From positions 10,908,938 through 10,972,937 of the forward strand of contig NZ_CP037423.1 of NCBI RefSeq assembly GCF_007754155.1: a DNA stretch of 64,000 nt, in the 5' to 3' direction. Under the pieces are notes generated by a model. That model ran no database searches and was not told the origin of the DNA. It was given only the letters and a program-made list of their open reading frames with translations. Origin of the DNA: Stieleria neptunia (lineage in GTDB: Bacteria > Planctomycetota > Planctomycetia > Pirellulales > Pirellulaceae). Every line of letters begins with the position of its first letter. Position 1 is the first letter of the stretch. This document shows positions 52,667-62,239 of this stretch, piece after piece. A program made the translations under genes and the position numbers.

Positions 52667-54343
52667 ATGGCTGTCAAGTATCGCTACGGATCGGCTGGGG
52701 TTCTGATCCTGACCCTCATCATAGCCCCTAAAGTAATCGCTCAGGATGCAATCACGGGTCGCGAGTTGTTTGAGCGGGAGTGGGAGTTTGTGGATCGTGT
52801 ACCACCATTCACCGAATTTGATTCAACGCGTCGGACGCCGCAGCGGAGCAATCGGGGACGCGGTCGAGGAATGGGGCGAGGTCCCCACCCTGAACACCGT
52901 GACAAGGGCCGAGCGTTGACGTCCGTGATCCCGGCCGATGGGCTGGGCTATCCGGCCGATGGGCTGGGCTATCCGGCCGATGGGCTGGGGCCGATGCACA
53001 ATGCCGTCTCTTGCGCAGCCTGTCATCCTGGCGGTGGGGCATCGGGTGTGAATCACAACGTGACCTGGATCACCCTTGACCCTCGCTCGCCGTTTTTTGA
53101 CCAGCCGACTGATCGTCGTGGTCGAGGAGCTTCGCGAAATTCAGTGATGGATTTCTTTCCCGCCCTGGTGTCCGGTCACACGTTGTCGTTCAACGCGCTT
53201 GTTCATGACCGTTCCACGCGGCCCGGCTATGAAGGCATCCGTCAACGTTTGTCCGTTGGCGTGCCCAACGGTTTACCGCCAGAGTGGTTCAGTCCTGAAG
53301 ATCGGACCGTTGATGCAATCGCCAGACAGCCGGTGGTGGCCGGACGATATGGAGCGTTCGATTACTTCCTCAGTCAGCGCAACTCACCGCCGCTGCATGG
53401 CATGGGAGAGATCGAGAGGATCTCCATCAATCGGTTGAACGCCATTTCGCTCTCCCAGATCCGATCGTCCGGTGGGACCATCTCCGGCCGCGTGGCCGGG
53501 AAGTATGGTTGGCGGGGCCAAGTCAACACGTTGTCCGATTTTGTTGCGGGAGCCTGCGCAACAGAGTTGGGGCTGAACGTGGCCGGCATCGCTCGACAAG
53601 CCGCTGATCCAGCCGATCCCCATTACCAGAGCTTGGCATCCGATATTTCAACGCTGCAAGTCGCGGATCTGACGAGCTACGTCGCCGGCTTACCAGCCCC
53701 CTCCAAACGATTGCTGTCTCTGGAAGAACGCAAACGCGCTCGCCGCGGTGAACAACTTTTTCACTCCGTCGGATGTGCAGCGTGTCACGTCGCGGATCTG
53801 CCGCCCGCGCGAGGCATTTTCAGCGATTTGTTGTTGCACGACATGGGCCCCGAGCTGCAAGATCCATTCCCGGCTCCTGCGCACCAGCGAATCAGCACTG
53901 ATTCGGCCGCACCTGCCAGTCCCTACCAGAATCGATACCGCCGGGGTGAGAGATCATCGTCCCGCGGCGGGCCGCCCCATCGCAGGCGTTCCGCCCCGAG
54001 AGTTGCCAGCCCCTTTGTTCCGGACGCGACGCCTCAAGCGACTGCGATGGGTTATCCGCAGCAACCGCGATTTCCTCACGACCCTGTCAACCAAGTTGGA
54101 CTGGAGGGTCAACATCAATTCTCATCGGATGCTCTGCAGCGGGAATGGAAGACACCGCCGCTATGGGGCGTCGCGGATTCGGCACCCTATCTCCACGATG
54201 GACGCGCCGAAACCCTGACCGATGCGGTCCGATGGCACGGCGGCGAAGCGGATGAATCCAAACGCAATTTCTTCAGGCTGAAAGAAGATCAACAGGAACT
54301 GCTGCTTGCGTTCTTAGCAAGCTTGAGGACATCGTTGAATTGA
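52667..54343 (+). CDS. Exported di-haem DUF1111-like oxidoreductase
   Basis: A 558-aa protein from ATG 52667, chosen because GGGGGA lies seven bases upstream and a signal peptide follows (YGSAGVLILTLIIAPKVIAQ). Two haem-c motifs CAACH are visible, the first in AVSCAACHPGGGASG and the second in HSVGCAACHVADLPP. C-terminal KTPPLWGVADSAPYLHDGRAETLTDAVRWHGGEA is a strong match to the DUF1111 / thiol-oxidoreductase-like di-haem proteins related to cytochrome c peroxidase. A 21-bp repeat adds PADGLGY units shortly before the first haem site. Periplasmic electron transfer is inferred. Confidence 0.85.
   Translation: MAVKYRYGSAGVLILTLIIAPKVIAQDAITGRELFEREWEFVDRVPPFTEFDSTRRTPQRSNRGRGRGMGRGPHPEHRDKGRALTSVIPADGLGYPADGLGYPADGLGPMHNAVSCAACHPGGGASGVNHNVTWITLDPRSPFFDQPTDRRGRGASRNSVMDFFPALVSGHTLSFNALVHDRSTRPGYEGIRQRLSVGVPNGLPPEWFSPEDRTVDAIARQPVVAGRYGAFDYFLSQRNSPPLHGMGEIERISINRLNAISLSQIRSSGGTISGRVAGKYGWRGQVNTLSDFVAGACATELGLNVAGIARQAADPADPHYQSLASDISTLQVADLTSYVAGLPAPSKRLLSLEERKRARRGEQLFHSVGCAACHVADLPPARGIFSDLLLHDMGPELQDPFPAPAHQRISTDSAAPASPYQNRYRRGERSSSRGGPPHRRRSAPRVASPFVPDATPQATAMGYPQQPRFPHDPVNQVGLEGQHQFSSDALQREWKTPPLWGVADSAPYLHDGRAETLTDAVRWHGGEADESKRNFFRLKEDQQELLLAFLASLRTSLN
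52931..52990 (+). repeat. 21-bp tandem repeat in the di-haem gene
   Basis: CCGGCCGATGGGCTGGGCTA (plus T) occurs twice exactly, then an 18-base third partial copy. Each encodes PADGLGY in frame. Confidence 0.9.
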
Positions 54344-54602
54344 ACGTCGGCTGATCGACGAGCGTCGAAGTGCTGCCTTGATAGAACCTGATGACGACAA
54401 ATCGGAAACGCTTTATCACTCGTCCGAAAGAAGTCCACCCACAACGGATGAGAGATTTCAGCAACCGTTGGTGTCTAGCCTTTAGGCGATTCCCGGTCGC
54501 TGCGACGCAGCGACATTGGGCGGCTAAAGCCTGCACAACAACACTTAAGCCCGTGACATTCAGACCTGCCCCCTTTTCTGCGAAACGAGCGAGAAGAAGC
54601 GA

Positions 54603-56288
54603 TCACGCGGCGCGGGCGGTGGTCGCTTGGCGGCGGGGGAAGTCGTTTTTGGATTCACAGACCAGCCATTGCATCGGGCCGCCGCGGCGTTCGCCGATCA
54701 CTTGGGCTTGCCGCGGGCCACTTAAGTTGGCCAGCTCGGGAAGCGACCAGTGCTCCGGACGCTGGTCGTCCAACACCGCGTCGATCACCGTCACCTGATG
54801 CGTGCCGGCGAATTGATCGTGCAACTGCTCGCAAATTCCCGGTCGGAACATCTCGTGCGTTTCGATGATGAAGTCGCAATCGGCGAAGGCTTCGGCCGCA
54901 TGATCGTTGACCAACAAGTCGGCTTCACCGCCTTCGATGTCACAGATCACCAGGCCGCGCTTGCCATACAGATCGCCGAACATGCATTCGGCTTGAACGG
55001 CGAGGCGTTCGGCCACACCGTTGGCGGCCGCCATCTCGGCGATCGCGGCACGGGCTTCGCGTTGCAATTCATAGGCGATCACGGCCGCGTCCGGCCAGCG
55101 CAGCGCGCAACCGATCGCGTAATACCCTTCGGCGCCGCCGACATCGACGATCAACGGATAGTCTTTGGTCAGCAAACGATCCAGGATCGGTTGCAATTCG
55201 GCTTCGTAGGTTCCCAACAACTTCGGTGCGAGTGTGCTGCCGTGTGAATAGGCTTCGGGGTAACGCAGTCCGGCAAAGGGGCCGCGTCGGACGGTCATTT
55301 CATTGGCGAATTGCATCACCATTTCACGGTCGCGTGCTTGCAGCATCGCGCGTCGCGATTGCCGCTCGGCTTCCGCCCGTTGACGACGCTGCTGGCGCAC
55401 CCCGCGACGGTGGTTTCGATAGGCGGCGATCGGACCGCGTTGGTACCAACGACGTTTCTTTTGCGGACGATGGGGAAGCTCGAATCCGGCCTGGCGAACG
55501 ACTTCGGCAACCGCCCAAAACTCATCGGCGTACGGATGCGGCCGCGACGTCTGCCAAGGCTTGGATCCCTGGCCGCTGAAATGAATGATGTGCGGATCCG
55601 GCGTCGGCAGCGGCAACGACGAGGGACCGGCGAAGAAGCGATGCGTGACGTTGAATTCGGGCGCAAGTCGGGTCCAGCGGCCGGCAAACTGAACCGCCAG
55701 GATGTCTTGGTCAGGATAGACCCAACGATCGGGATCTTGCATCACCCGCTTGAGCATCGTTTCGCTGGTCCGGTTGTTTCGCCACGTGGACAGGTCGATG
55801 GCCAGCACACCGCTGTTGAGGTAGCCCGAATCGAGCGGCAAACCGAGTCGCATGACCGCCGGATGGGCTTCGGGAACCGCGGCCAAACCGGATTCGCCCA
55901 AGCCGAGTTCAAAGAGTTCGTCCAACGGCCGGCGAACCAGCGTGTCGCCGTCCAAGTAGAGCACGCGATCGATGTCCGTCGGCAGAATCTGTGGCAGGGC
56001 GAGTCGAAACAGAACGGAGACGTCCCAGCTGGAGTGTGCGGCGAACTGGCGGGGAAAGTCGTCGCCGACGCGGTGAAACTCCACCGACGCACCGTTCGCT
56101 TCGATCCATTGTCGGATTTCGACTTGATCGATGTCGCTCACGTCACCGTCGTGAACGATGTGAAACACACTGGGACGAGTCTGAGACCGGATCACCGACA
56201 GGATGCTGACCAGCGCAAACGGGATGAAGTCTCGGTTGATCGTGTAAACAAACCGGAGCGATTCGCTGGGTGTCCGCGGGCAATCCAT
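54603..56288 (-). CDS. GT8-family glycosyltransferase fused to an FkbM-like methyltransferase
   Basis: A 561-aa protein. The N-terminal domain (about 10-275) is GT8: FVYTINRDFIPFALVSILSV, the DxD metal motif in RVLYLDGDTLVRR, YLNSGVLAIDLSTWR, and HFSGQGSKPWQT, the family's HxxGxxKPW motif. After a basic coiled-coil-like linker (about 290-345) comes a second domain with VDVGGAEGYYAIG, the SAM-binding motif I, and CDIEGGEADLL, resembling FkbM-type methyltransferases. One protein may thus add a sugar and methylate the product, probably in surface polysaccharide synthesis. There is no signal peptide, so it acts in the cytoplasm. Confidence 0.85.
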   Translation of the reverse strand: MDCPRTPSESLRFVYTINRDFIPFALVSILSVIRSQTRPSVFHIVHDGDVSDIDQVEIRQWIEANGASVEFHRVGDDFPRQFAAHSSWDVSVLFRLALPQILPTDIDRVLYLDGDTLVRRPLDELFELGLGESGLAAVPEAHPAVMRLGLPLDSGYLNSGVLAIDLSTWRNNRTSETMLKRVMQDPDRWVYPDQDILAVQFAGRWTRLAPEFNVTHRFFAGPSSLPLPTPDPHIIHFSGQGSKPWQTSRPHPYADEFWAVAEVVRQAGFELPHRPQKKRRWYQRGPIAAYRNHRRGVRQQRRQRAEAERQSRRAMLQARDREMVMQFANEMTVRRGPFAGLRYPEAYSHGSTLAPKLLGTYEAELQPILDRLLTKDYPLIVDVGGAEGYYAIGCALRWPDAAVIAYELQREARAAIAEMAAANGVAERLAVQAECMFGDLYGKRGLVICDIEGGEADLLVNDHAAEAFADCDFIIETHEMFRPGICEQLHDQFAGTHQVTVIDAVLDDQRPEHWSLPELANLSGPRQAQVIGERRGGPMQWLVCESKNDFPRRQATTARAA

Positions 56289-56316
56289 TGGCGCGTTTTT
56301 GGTCGTGGGAGAGGTA

Positions 56317-56374
56317 GTGGGAGAGGCTTGCCTGCCTGTCGATTCTGAAATGACAGGCTGGAAGCCTATCCCAC
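56317..56374. repeat. Palindromic repeat family D, copy 2 (uninterrupted)
   Basis: GTGGGAGAGGCTTGCCTGCC then TGTC, an 11-base loop, then GACAGGCTGGAAGCCTATCC and CAC. It is the uninterrupted relative of the IS-split repeat at 1710-3217, sharing the 23-base right arm exactly. Confidence 0.85.
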
Positions 56375-56411
56375 GGTTGCCGATAACAAATGCACCCAGC
56401 GGGCGGCAATG

Positions 56412-58550
56412 TCAGTTCAAATTTGCCTGCAAAAATGCCCACAGGTCGGCGTACTGGTCGATCTGCTTGCTGACCGGTGTGCCCGCCCCGTGCCCGGCGC
56501 GGGTTTCAATCCGGATCAGGGTCGGATGGTCACAGGACTGGGCCGCTTGCAGCGCCGCGGCGAATTTGAAACTGTGACCGGGGACGACGCGGTCGTCACG
56601 ATCGGCGGTGGTGATCAGCGTTGGCGGATAACACGTGCCCGGTTGGAGATTGTGGAGCGGTGAATAGGACAACAGATTCTCGATCTGGTCCGCTTCATCG
56701 CTGCTGCCATATTCGGTGACCCAGGCCCATCCGATGGTGAACTTGTGGTAGCGGAGCATGTCCAAGACGCCGACGGCCGGCAAGCAGGCACCGAACAAAT
56801 CCGGCCGCTGGGTCATCACGGCGCCGACCAGCAATCCGCCGTTGCTGCCGCCGCGAATGCCCAATCGATGGTTGGTCGTGTATCCGGCCTCAATCAAGTG
56901 TTCGGCGGCCGCGATGAAATCATCGAAGACGTTTTGCTTGTTCAGCCGCATGCCCGACTCGTGCCACTCGCGTCCGTATTCACCACCGCCGCGGAGGTTC
57001 GCCACCGCGTAGATGCCGCCGGCGTCGACCCACGCGGCATTGGCGGGCGAGAACAGTGGCGTCAAGGAAACATTGAAACCGCCGTAGGCGTACAGCAGCG
57101 TCTGATTGGTGCCGTCCAGTTTGCTGTCTTTGCGGCGGGTGATGATGATCGGGATCTTCGTGCCGTCTTTGCTTTCGCAGAACACCTGCTCGGTGAGGAA
57201 CGCATCCAAGTCCATGTCGATTTCGCTTTGCCGCCACAATGAGGTCGCCTTGGCGGGCGTCGCTTCGGTCAAGTCGACTCGATAGATCGCGCCCGGTGTA
57301 ACGTAGTTGGTGAATCGAAAGAACGTCTCGGTGGCGTCTTGGCGACCGCCGAACCCGCTGACGGTTCCGACACCGGGCAGATCGAAATCGCCGATCGGTG
57401 ATCCGTCGATCGCGTACCGGCTGACGTGGCTGCGGGCATCGCGGAGGGCATCGACGTAGAACGTTTGCCCGAACAGGCTGACCGATTCGATCACATCACT
57501 CGACTCGCCGATCACCTGTTTCCAGTTCTCGCGCTCCGGCGACGTGACGTCGACGGCGATCACGCGTCGCCGCGGGGCCTGGTGATCGGTCAAGAAGTAC
57601 AGCGTGTCCTCGACCGAGGCGATGAAGTCGTATTCGAAATCGAATCCGGTGATCAGCGGCGTGACTTCGGAATCGGCGTCGCGGAGATCTTTGACAAAGA
57701 TCTGACCCTTCGGCTCGCTGCCTTTCCAGTTTTGGATCACCAGGTATCGCCCGTCATCGGTGACAACGGGAGAGAAGCCCCATTTGGGATGATCGGGCCG
57801 CTGCAGGATCAACGGATCTTTGCTCTGGTCGGTTCCCAGACGATGAAAGTGCAGCCGTTGGTTTTCGTTGGTACCGGTCAGTTCGGATCCGGCATCGGGT
57901 TCATCGTAGCGGGCATAGAAGAAACCGCTGTTGTCGGGTAGCCAAGCGATCGAGCTGAACTTGACCCAACGAATCACATCCTCCAGGTCGTTCCCGGTCG
58001 CGACATCGCGGACTTTCCAGGTCCGCCAATCGCTGCCCCCGTCGGCCAAACCATACGCGACCAAGGAACCGTCGCGGGTGATCACCGTTCCGGCCAGCGC
58101 GACCGTGCCGTCGTCGCTGAGCTTGTTCGGGTCGATCAGCACCTGACGTTCGGCCGAGAGCGAATCGGCCTTGTAGAGGATGCTTTGGTTTTGCAGCCCG
58201 TCGTTGTGGGAATAGAAGTAGCGGTCGCCGCGACGACGGGGAATGGTGTAGCGTTCGTAGTTCCACAGTTTTTCCAGCCGTTGCCGCATCGGTTCGCGTT
58301 GCGGCAGCGATTTCAGGTAGGCCTGTGTGACTTCGTTTTGGGCCGTGACCCAGGCTTCGGTTTCCGCACTCTCGGTGTCTTCGAGCCAGCGATAGGGATC
58401 GGCAACCTGGATGCCATGATACGAGTCGCGAACCTCCGTCTGTTTCGTGACGGGATACTTCAACGTGGTGGGGGTAACTTGAGCGTTCAAGGCGGAAACA
58501 GCAGCTAACAGCAAGGTGAAGGAAGTGATCGCTCGCGAGGGATGATTCAT
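56412..58550 (-). CDS. Prolyl oligopeptidase family (S9A) serine peptidase, exported
   Basis: A 712-aa protein with a signal peptide (ITSFTLLLAAVSALNAQ). The N-terminal beta-propeller starts with the family sequence VRDSYHGIQVADPYRWLED. The catalytic serine is in LGIRGGSNGGLLVGAV (about 560), the Asp in TADRDDRVVPGHSFKFAAAL (about 646) and the His in RAGHGAGTP (about 681), all in the order and spacing of POP. Cleaves after proline in short peptides; the signal implies a periplasmic or external location. The length is typical of the family. Confidence 0.94.
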   Translation of the reverse strand: MNHPSRAITSFTLLLAAVSALNAQVTPTTLKYPVTKQTEVRDSYHGIQVADPYRWLEDTESAETEAWVTAQNEVTQAYLKSLPQREPMRQRLEKLWNYERYTIPRRRGDRYFYSHNDGLQNQSILYKADSLSAERQVLIDPNKLSDDGTVALAGTVITRDGSLVAYGLADGGSDWRTWKVRDVATGNDLEDVIRWVKFSSIAWLPDNSGFFYARYDEPDAGSELTGTNENQRLHFHRLGTDQSKDPLILQRPDHPKWGFSPVVTDDGRYLVIQNWKGSEPKGQIFVKDLRDADSEVTPLITGFDFEYDFIASVEDTLYFLTDHQAPRRRVIAVDVTSPERENWKQVIGESSDVIESVSLFGQTFYVDALRDARSHVSRYAIDGSPIGDFDLPGVGTVSGFGGRQDATETFFRFTNYVTPGAIYRVDLTEATPAKATSLWRQSEIDMDLDAFLTEQVFCESKDGTKIPIIITRRKDSKLDGTNQTLLYAYGGFNVSLTPLFSPANAAWVDAGGIYAVANLRGGGEYGREWHESGMRLNKQNVFDDFIAAAEHLIEAGYTTNHRLGIRGGSNGGLLVGAVMTQRPDLFGACLPAVGVLDMLRYHKFTIGWAWVTEYGSSDEADQIENLLSYSPLHNLQPGTCYPPTLITTADRDDRVVPGHSFKFAAALQAAQSCDHPTLIRIETRAGHGAGTPVSKQIDQYADLWAFLQANLN

Positions 58551-58683
58551 GGCGGTGGATTGCCCGAGTGGAGTGGCATGGCGATGGAAAGTTCTTGTCG
58601 GGGGGTGTCGGACTACTTCATTATCGGTCTCGACTTGCCTATTCTAACGGTTTTGGCAAGCACGCTAATGGGAGCGAATCGGG

Positions 58684-61305
58684 GTGAACGCGGCTTGGAG
58701 GCGACGATGGCTGCGGGGACGATGGCTGCTGCGTCAGCGATTCGACCGGGACTTGTTCGCGCCCCGCGGACGTGTGGCGTCGAGCCTGCATCGGTTTCCG
58801 TTCGTCATCGCCAGCTTCTTTGCAACACTCGGGGTGATCGGCGACGCACTGTGGTATGAATCGTTTTGGACCAGCGTGACACGTTGGTTGTGGATCGGCA
58901 TGGTCGCGGGGCTGCTGCCGGAACTGGTTCATCGGGTGTTTCAACCGTCGCGGCCCGGTTCGGAGGGATTGGCCAGGGCCGTCACCTGGACATGCAACGC
59001 GGTCTTGTGGACATGTTGTTTTGGAACCTTGCACGCCTGGAGCGAAGCCTCGTTTCGCAGCGCGTCGATCCTTGCCTTGGTCGATCAATCCGCCCAGCCG
59101 ATCGTTGTCCGGGGAACGTTGGATCGTACGGTTTCGTTACGGCGAAACCCCGTTTCGTTTGGCCGGCTTGGCGAGGGGGAATCGCCTTGGCAAAGCCAGC
59201 TGACCGTGAATCTCCAGCAGCGGCGTGTCGAAGACGGATTCGAAGCGATCGGCGGCAAGGTGTTGGTTTACGTGGACGGGGACATGAGCGAGCTTCGGCC
59301 CGGCGACCGGATGGAGATTTATGGATGGTTGCATCCGTTCGAAGGGCCGACCAATCCGGGTGAACCCGATCTGCGACCCGCCTATCGACGCCGTGGGCTT
59401 CACGCCCGCATCGAGACCAAGAACGCCGGCGCAGTCACGTTGTTGGAAACGTCGTCCAACCCGATCGCGTCGGCCGTCGCATCGATCGCGACGCGGGGGC
59501 GTGAATCGTTGCTGCGTCACACCGATGATCAAACCGGACCGCTGGCGGTGGCGTTGGTGATCGGGCAGCGGGAATTTGTGGATCCGAAAACCCGTGACGC
59601 CTTGTTGGCGACCGGCACGGCCCATCTGCTGTCGGTCAGCGGCATGCACCTGGCGATCTTGGTGCTGGTGGCGACATGGGTGGTTTCGGCGCTGGGGCTT
59701 CAACCGACCAGTCGCTTTGTGGTGATCGTGGCGATCAGTGCGTTGTATGTCGCGGTGACCGGCGGGCGGCCGCCGGTGATGCGTGCGGCGATCCTGATCT
59801 CGATGTTGTTGCTGTCGACCTGTGTCCGGCGGACCTCTCAACCGCTCAACACCTTGGGAGTGGCGGCGTTGGTGTTGATCGTGGTCAATCCGATGAACGT
59901 CTTTGCGGTCGGAGTTCACTTGTCGTTTTTGGCGGTGATCACGTTGATGTTGGCGGGTCGACCGATCGCGCCGGGGTCGATGCGTTCAGAACTGGAATTG
60001 CAGCGTGAGACCGGTTTTCAATCGATGGTCGAAGCGTCATCGAGTTCATGGGTGCGAAACTTGAAAACGGTCGCGCGTTTCGTCGGACAGATGGCTTGGT
60101 TAAGCGGATGTGTGACGGCCGTCAGTTTGCCGCTGGTGTGGTCACAATTTCATTTGGTGTCGTTGGTCAGCGTGTTGACCAACGTGTTGGTGTGGGCGGG
60201 ATTGATGGTGGCGTTGCCGGCGGGCGTTTTGACGGTGATCGTCGATCCGGTTCATTCGTGGTTGGGCGCGGTCCCCGGGACGGTTTGTCACGTGGCGTTG
60301 CGTTACATGTGGTGGATCATCGAGTGGACAGCGACGTGGCCGCGCGGACATGCCTGGCTGCCGTCGCCACCGGGGATCGGCGTGGCGTTGTTTTACGCCG
60401 TGATGGCCGCATCGTTGATCTGGCGAACGCGTCCGGCCAGATGGTTTCGTTGCGGCTGGGTGCTGGTCTGGGGCGTGCTGATGTTTTGGGTTGCGACGCG
60501 GGTGGCGGCGTTACCGCCGGACACCATCGAAGCCACCTTCATCGACGTCGGGCATGGCACCAGTGTGATCGTGCGGACGCCCGATGAGAAGATTTGGTTG
60601 TACGATTGCGGCCGGATGGGCAACCGTTTGGGCACCAGCCGCGACATCGACACCGCGCTGTGGTCGCTGGGGGTGACGGGATTGGACGGTGTGTTTCTGT
60701 CCCACGCCGACGCGGATCACTACAACGCGTTGCCGGCGATCTTGGATCGGTTTTCGGTGGACGTGTTGATCACTCCGCCGGGGATGCTCGGCGGCAGCGA
60801 CGCGGCGCTGGCGGACGTCCGCTCGGCGGTGCGGCGTCATCGGATCGCGGTGCGTGAGGTATCCGCCGACGATCGGGACGCCTTGATCGATGCAGCCGGC
60901 ATGGCGGTGCTGCATCCTCCGCGGGCGGGCATTGCCGGCAGCGACAACGCCAACAGTTTGGTGTTGCGAATCGATCATGGCGGCAGGGCATTGATTCTGC
61001 CGGGTGATTTGGAGCCGCCGGGAACCGAGTCGCTGGTTTCGCGTCCCCGTCCGACGGCGGGTGGCGTGTTGATGGCGCCGCACCATGGCAGTTTGTCGAT
61101 GGACGCCGATGTGGTGTTGGCCTGGGCTCGTCCGCGGGAGACGATCGTCAGCGGCAGTCGTCGGGCGGCGCGGACGGAGGTGGAAGCGATGTTGTCGGTG
61201 ACCGGCAGCGGCGTTCACATCACGGCGCGCGAGGGCGCCATTCGGGTGCGACTGGATGGCTCCGGTCAGATCGACGTCCGCAAGTGGCTGGTCAGCCCGT
61301 GGTGA
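58684..61305 (+). CDS. comEC: ComEC/Rec2-type DNA uptake channel
   Basis: An 873-aa protein starting at GTG 58684. Order: N-terminal membrane helices, a soluble DUF4131/OB-like part (about 130-240), the competence domain with LAVALVIGQREFVDPKTRDALLATGTAHLLSVSGMHLAIL (the ComEC signature) and about ten helices, and a C-terminal metallo-beta-lactamase-like domain with FIDVGHGTSVIV, LSHADADHYNAL and LMAPHHGS. All expected parts are present. It imports single-stranded DNA in natural transformation; no other com genes are in this window. Convergent/divergent layout: divergent from the peptidase gene, 133 bp between starts. Confidence 0.93.
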   Translation: MNAAWRRRWLRGRWLLRQRFDRDLFAPRGRVASSLHRFPFVIASFFATLGVIGDALWYESFWTSVTRWLWIGMVAGLLPELVHRVFQPSRPGSEGLARAVTWTCNAVLWTCCFGTLHAWSEASFRSASILALVDQSAQPIVVRGTLDRTVSLRRNPVSFGRLGEGESPWQSQLTVNLQQRRVEDGFEAIGGKVLVYVDGDMSELRPGDRMEIYGWLHPFEGPTNPGEPDLRPAYRRRGLHARIETKNAGAVTLLETSSNPIASAVASIATRGRESLLRHTDDQTGPLAVALVIGQREFVDPKTRDALLATGTAHLLSVSGMHLAILVLVATWVVSALGLQPTSRFVVIVAISALYVAVTGGRPPVMRAAILISMLLLSTCVRRTSQPLNTLGVAALVLIVVNPMNVFAVGVHLSFLAVITLMLAGRPIAPGSMRSELELQRETGFQSMVEASSSSWVRNLKTVARFVGQMAWLSGCVTAVSLPLVWSQFHLVSLVSVLTNVLVWAGLMVALPAGVLTVIVDPVHSWLGAVPGTVCHVALRYMWWIIEWTATWPRGHAWLPSPPGIGVALFYAVMAASLIWRTRPARWFRCGWVLVWGVLMFWVATRVAALPPDTIEATFIDVGHGTSVIVRTPDEKIWLYDCGRMGNRLGTSRDIDTALWSLGVTGLDGVFLSHADADHYNALPAILDRFSVDVLITPPGMLGGSDAALADVRSAVRRHRIAVREVSADDRDALIDAAGMAVLHPPRAGIAGSDNANSLVLRIDHGGRALILPGDLEPPGTESLVSRPRPTAGGVLMAPHHGSLSMDADVVLAWARPRETIVSGSRRAARTEVEAMLSVTGSGVHITAREGAIRVRLDGSGQIDVRKWLVSPW

Positions 61306-61402
61306 ACGGTCGGCGGTTGACTCTGGCCATTTTCACGGTGATGTGTACCATGACAGGCTGCGTCGTTGTTTTGTCGGGACCGCTTTTGGAGCCACATCGC
61401 CC

Positions 61403-62239
61403 GTGTTGGGAATCCTTCACCAGATTTCTATCACCTGTTTTTTCACCAGTTACTTGGTGGCGTTGCTGCTGGAGCTGACGCGATTTTTCGGTCAATTCCG
61501 CTTTCGGATGCCGGCGGTGCTGACGATGATGGGGTTGGGGTTGTTCACCCATGTGAGTTATCTATTCTTGCGGGCGATCGACATGCCGATCGAGGACGGT
61601 CGCGGGTTGCTATCCAGTTGGGCGGAATGGTCATTGTTGTTGGCCCTGGGGCTGGCGATTTGTTTTTTCATCGCGTACATCCGCCGCAGCGACACGATCA
61701 TCAGTTTCTTCTTTTTGCCGCTGATTTTGCTGACAATCGGGCTGGGGATCTGGGTCGGCGGTTGGGAGCGTTTTTCGCGGACGGAAACGGCAAACGCGTG
61801 GCGTTCCATCCATGGGGTGGCGATGATGGTCGGGACCGGTGCAGTCCTGGTCGGTTTTTTGGCCGGCGTGATGTATCTGGTGCAATCCTGGCGGCTGAAG
61901 CACAAACGCGCCGGGTCACGGATGTTTCGATTGCCGACGCTCGAGACGCTTGATCGGGCCAACCGCCGCACGCTGCTGATCAGCACCGCCGCGGTCGCGA
62001 TCGGCGTCGTCGCCGGCGCGATCATGAATTTGAATCAGCACGAACAATTCGACTGGACCGACAGCGGCATATTGCTGTCGCTGGCGTTGTTCCTGTGGCT
62101 CTTGGCCGCCACGGCGATCGAATACCTCTACACGCCGGCCAGCCGCGGACGGAAAGCGTTTTACATGACCTTGGCCAGTCTGGGCTTTCTGGTCCTGGCG
62201 CTCGTCGGCGTCGTCCTCAGTTCCCACGGGGTGAGCTGA
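61403..62239 (+). CDS. HemX/CcsA-like membrane protein preceding hemA
   Basis: A 278-aa protein if started at GTG 61403, where the conserved first helix begins (VLGILHQISITCFFTSYLVALLLELTRFF); a frame open further upstream has no membrane character and overlaps comEC. Eight or so hydrophobic helices follow with family-typical TANAWRSIHGVAMMVGTGAVLVGFLAGVMYLVQSWRLKHK. CcsA/HemX proteins handle haem or support cytochrome c assembly; genes of this type often lie directly before hemA and modulate glutamyl-tRNA reductase levels. Its TGA overlaps the hemA ATG by one base. Confidence 0.82.
   Translation: MLGILHQISITCFFTSYLVALLLELTRFFGQFRFRMPAVLTMMGLGLFTHVSYLFLRAIDMPIEDGRGLLSSWAEWSLLLALGLAICFFIAYIRRSDTIISFFFLPLILLTIGLGIWVGGWERFSRTETANAWRSIHGVAMMVGTGAVLVGFLAGVMYLVQSWRLKHKRAGSRMFRLPTLETLDRANRRTLLISTAAVAIGVVAGAIMNLNQHEQFDWTDSGILLSLALFLWLLAATAIEYLYTPASRGRKAFYMTLASLGFLVLALVGVVLSSHGVS

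Noticed and set aside
55311..56348. 345-codon plus frame opposite the GT8 fusion
   Set aside because: Antisense shadow, biased composition, no recognisable motif.
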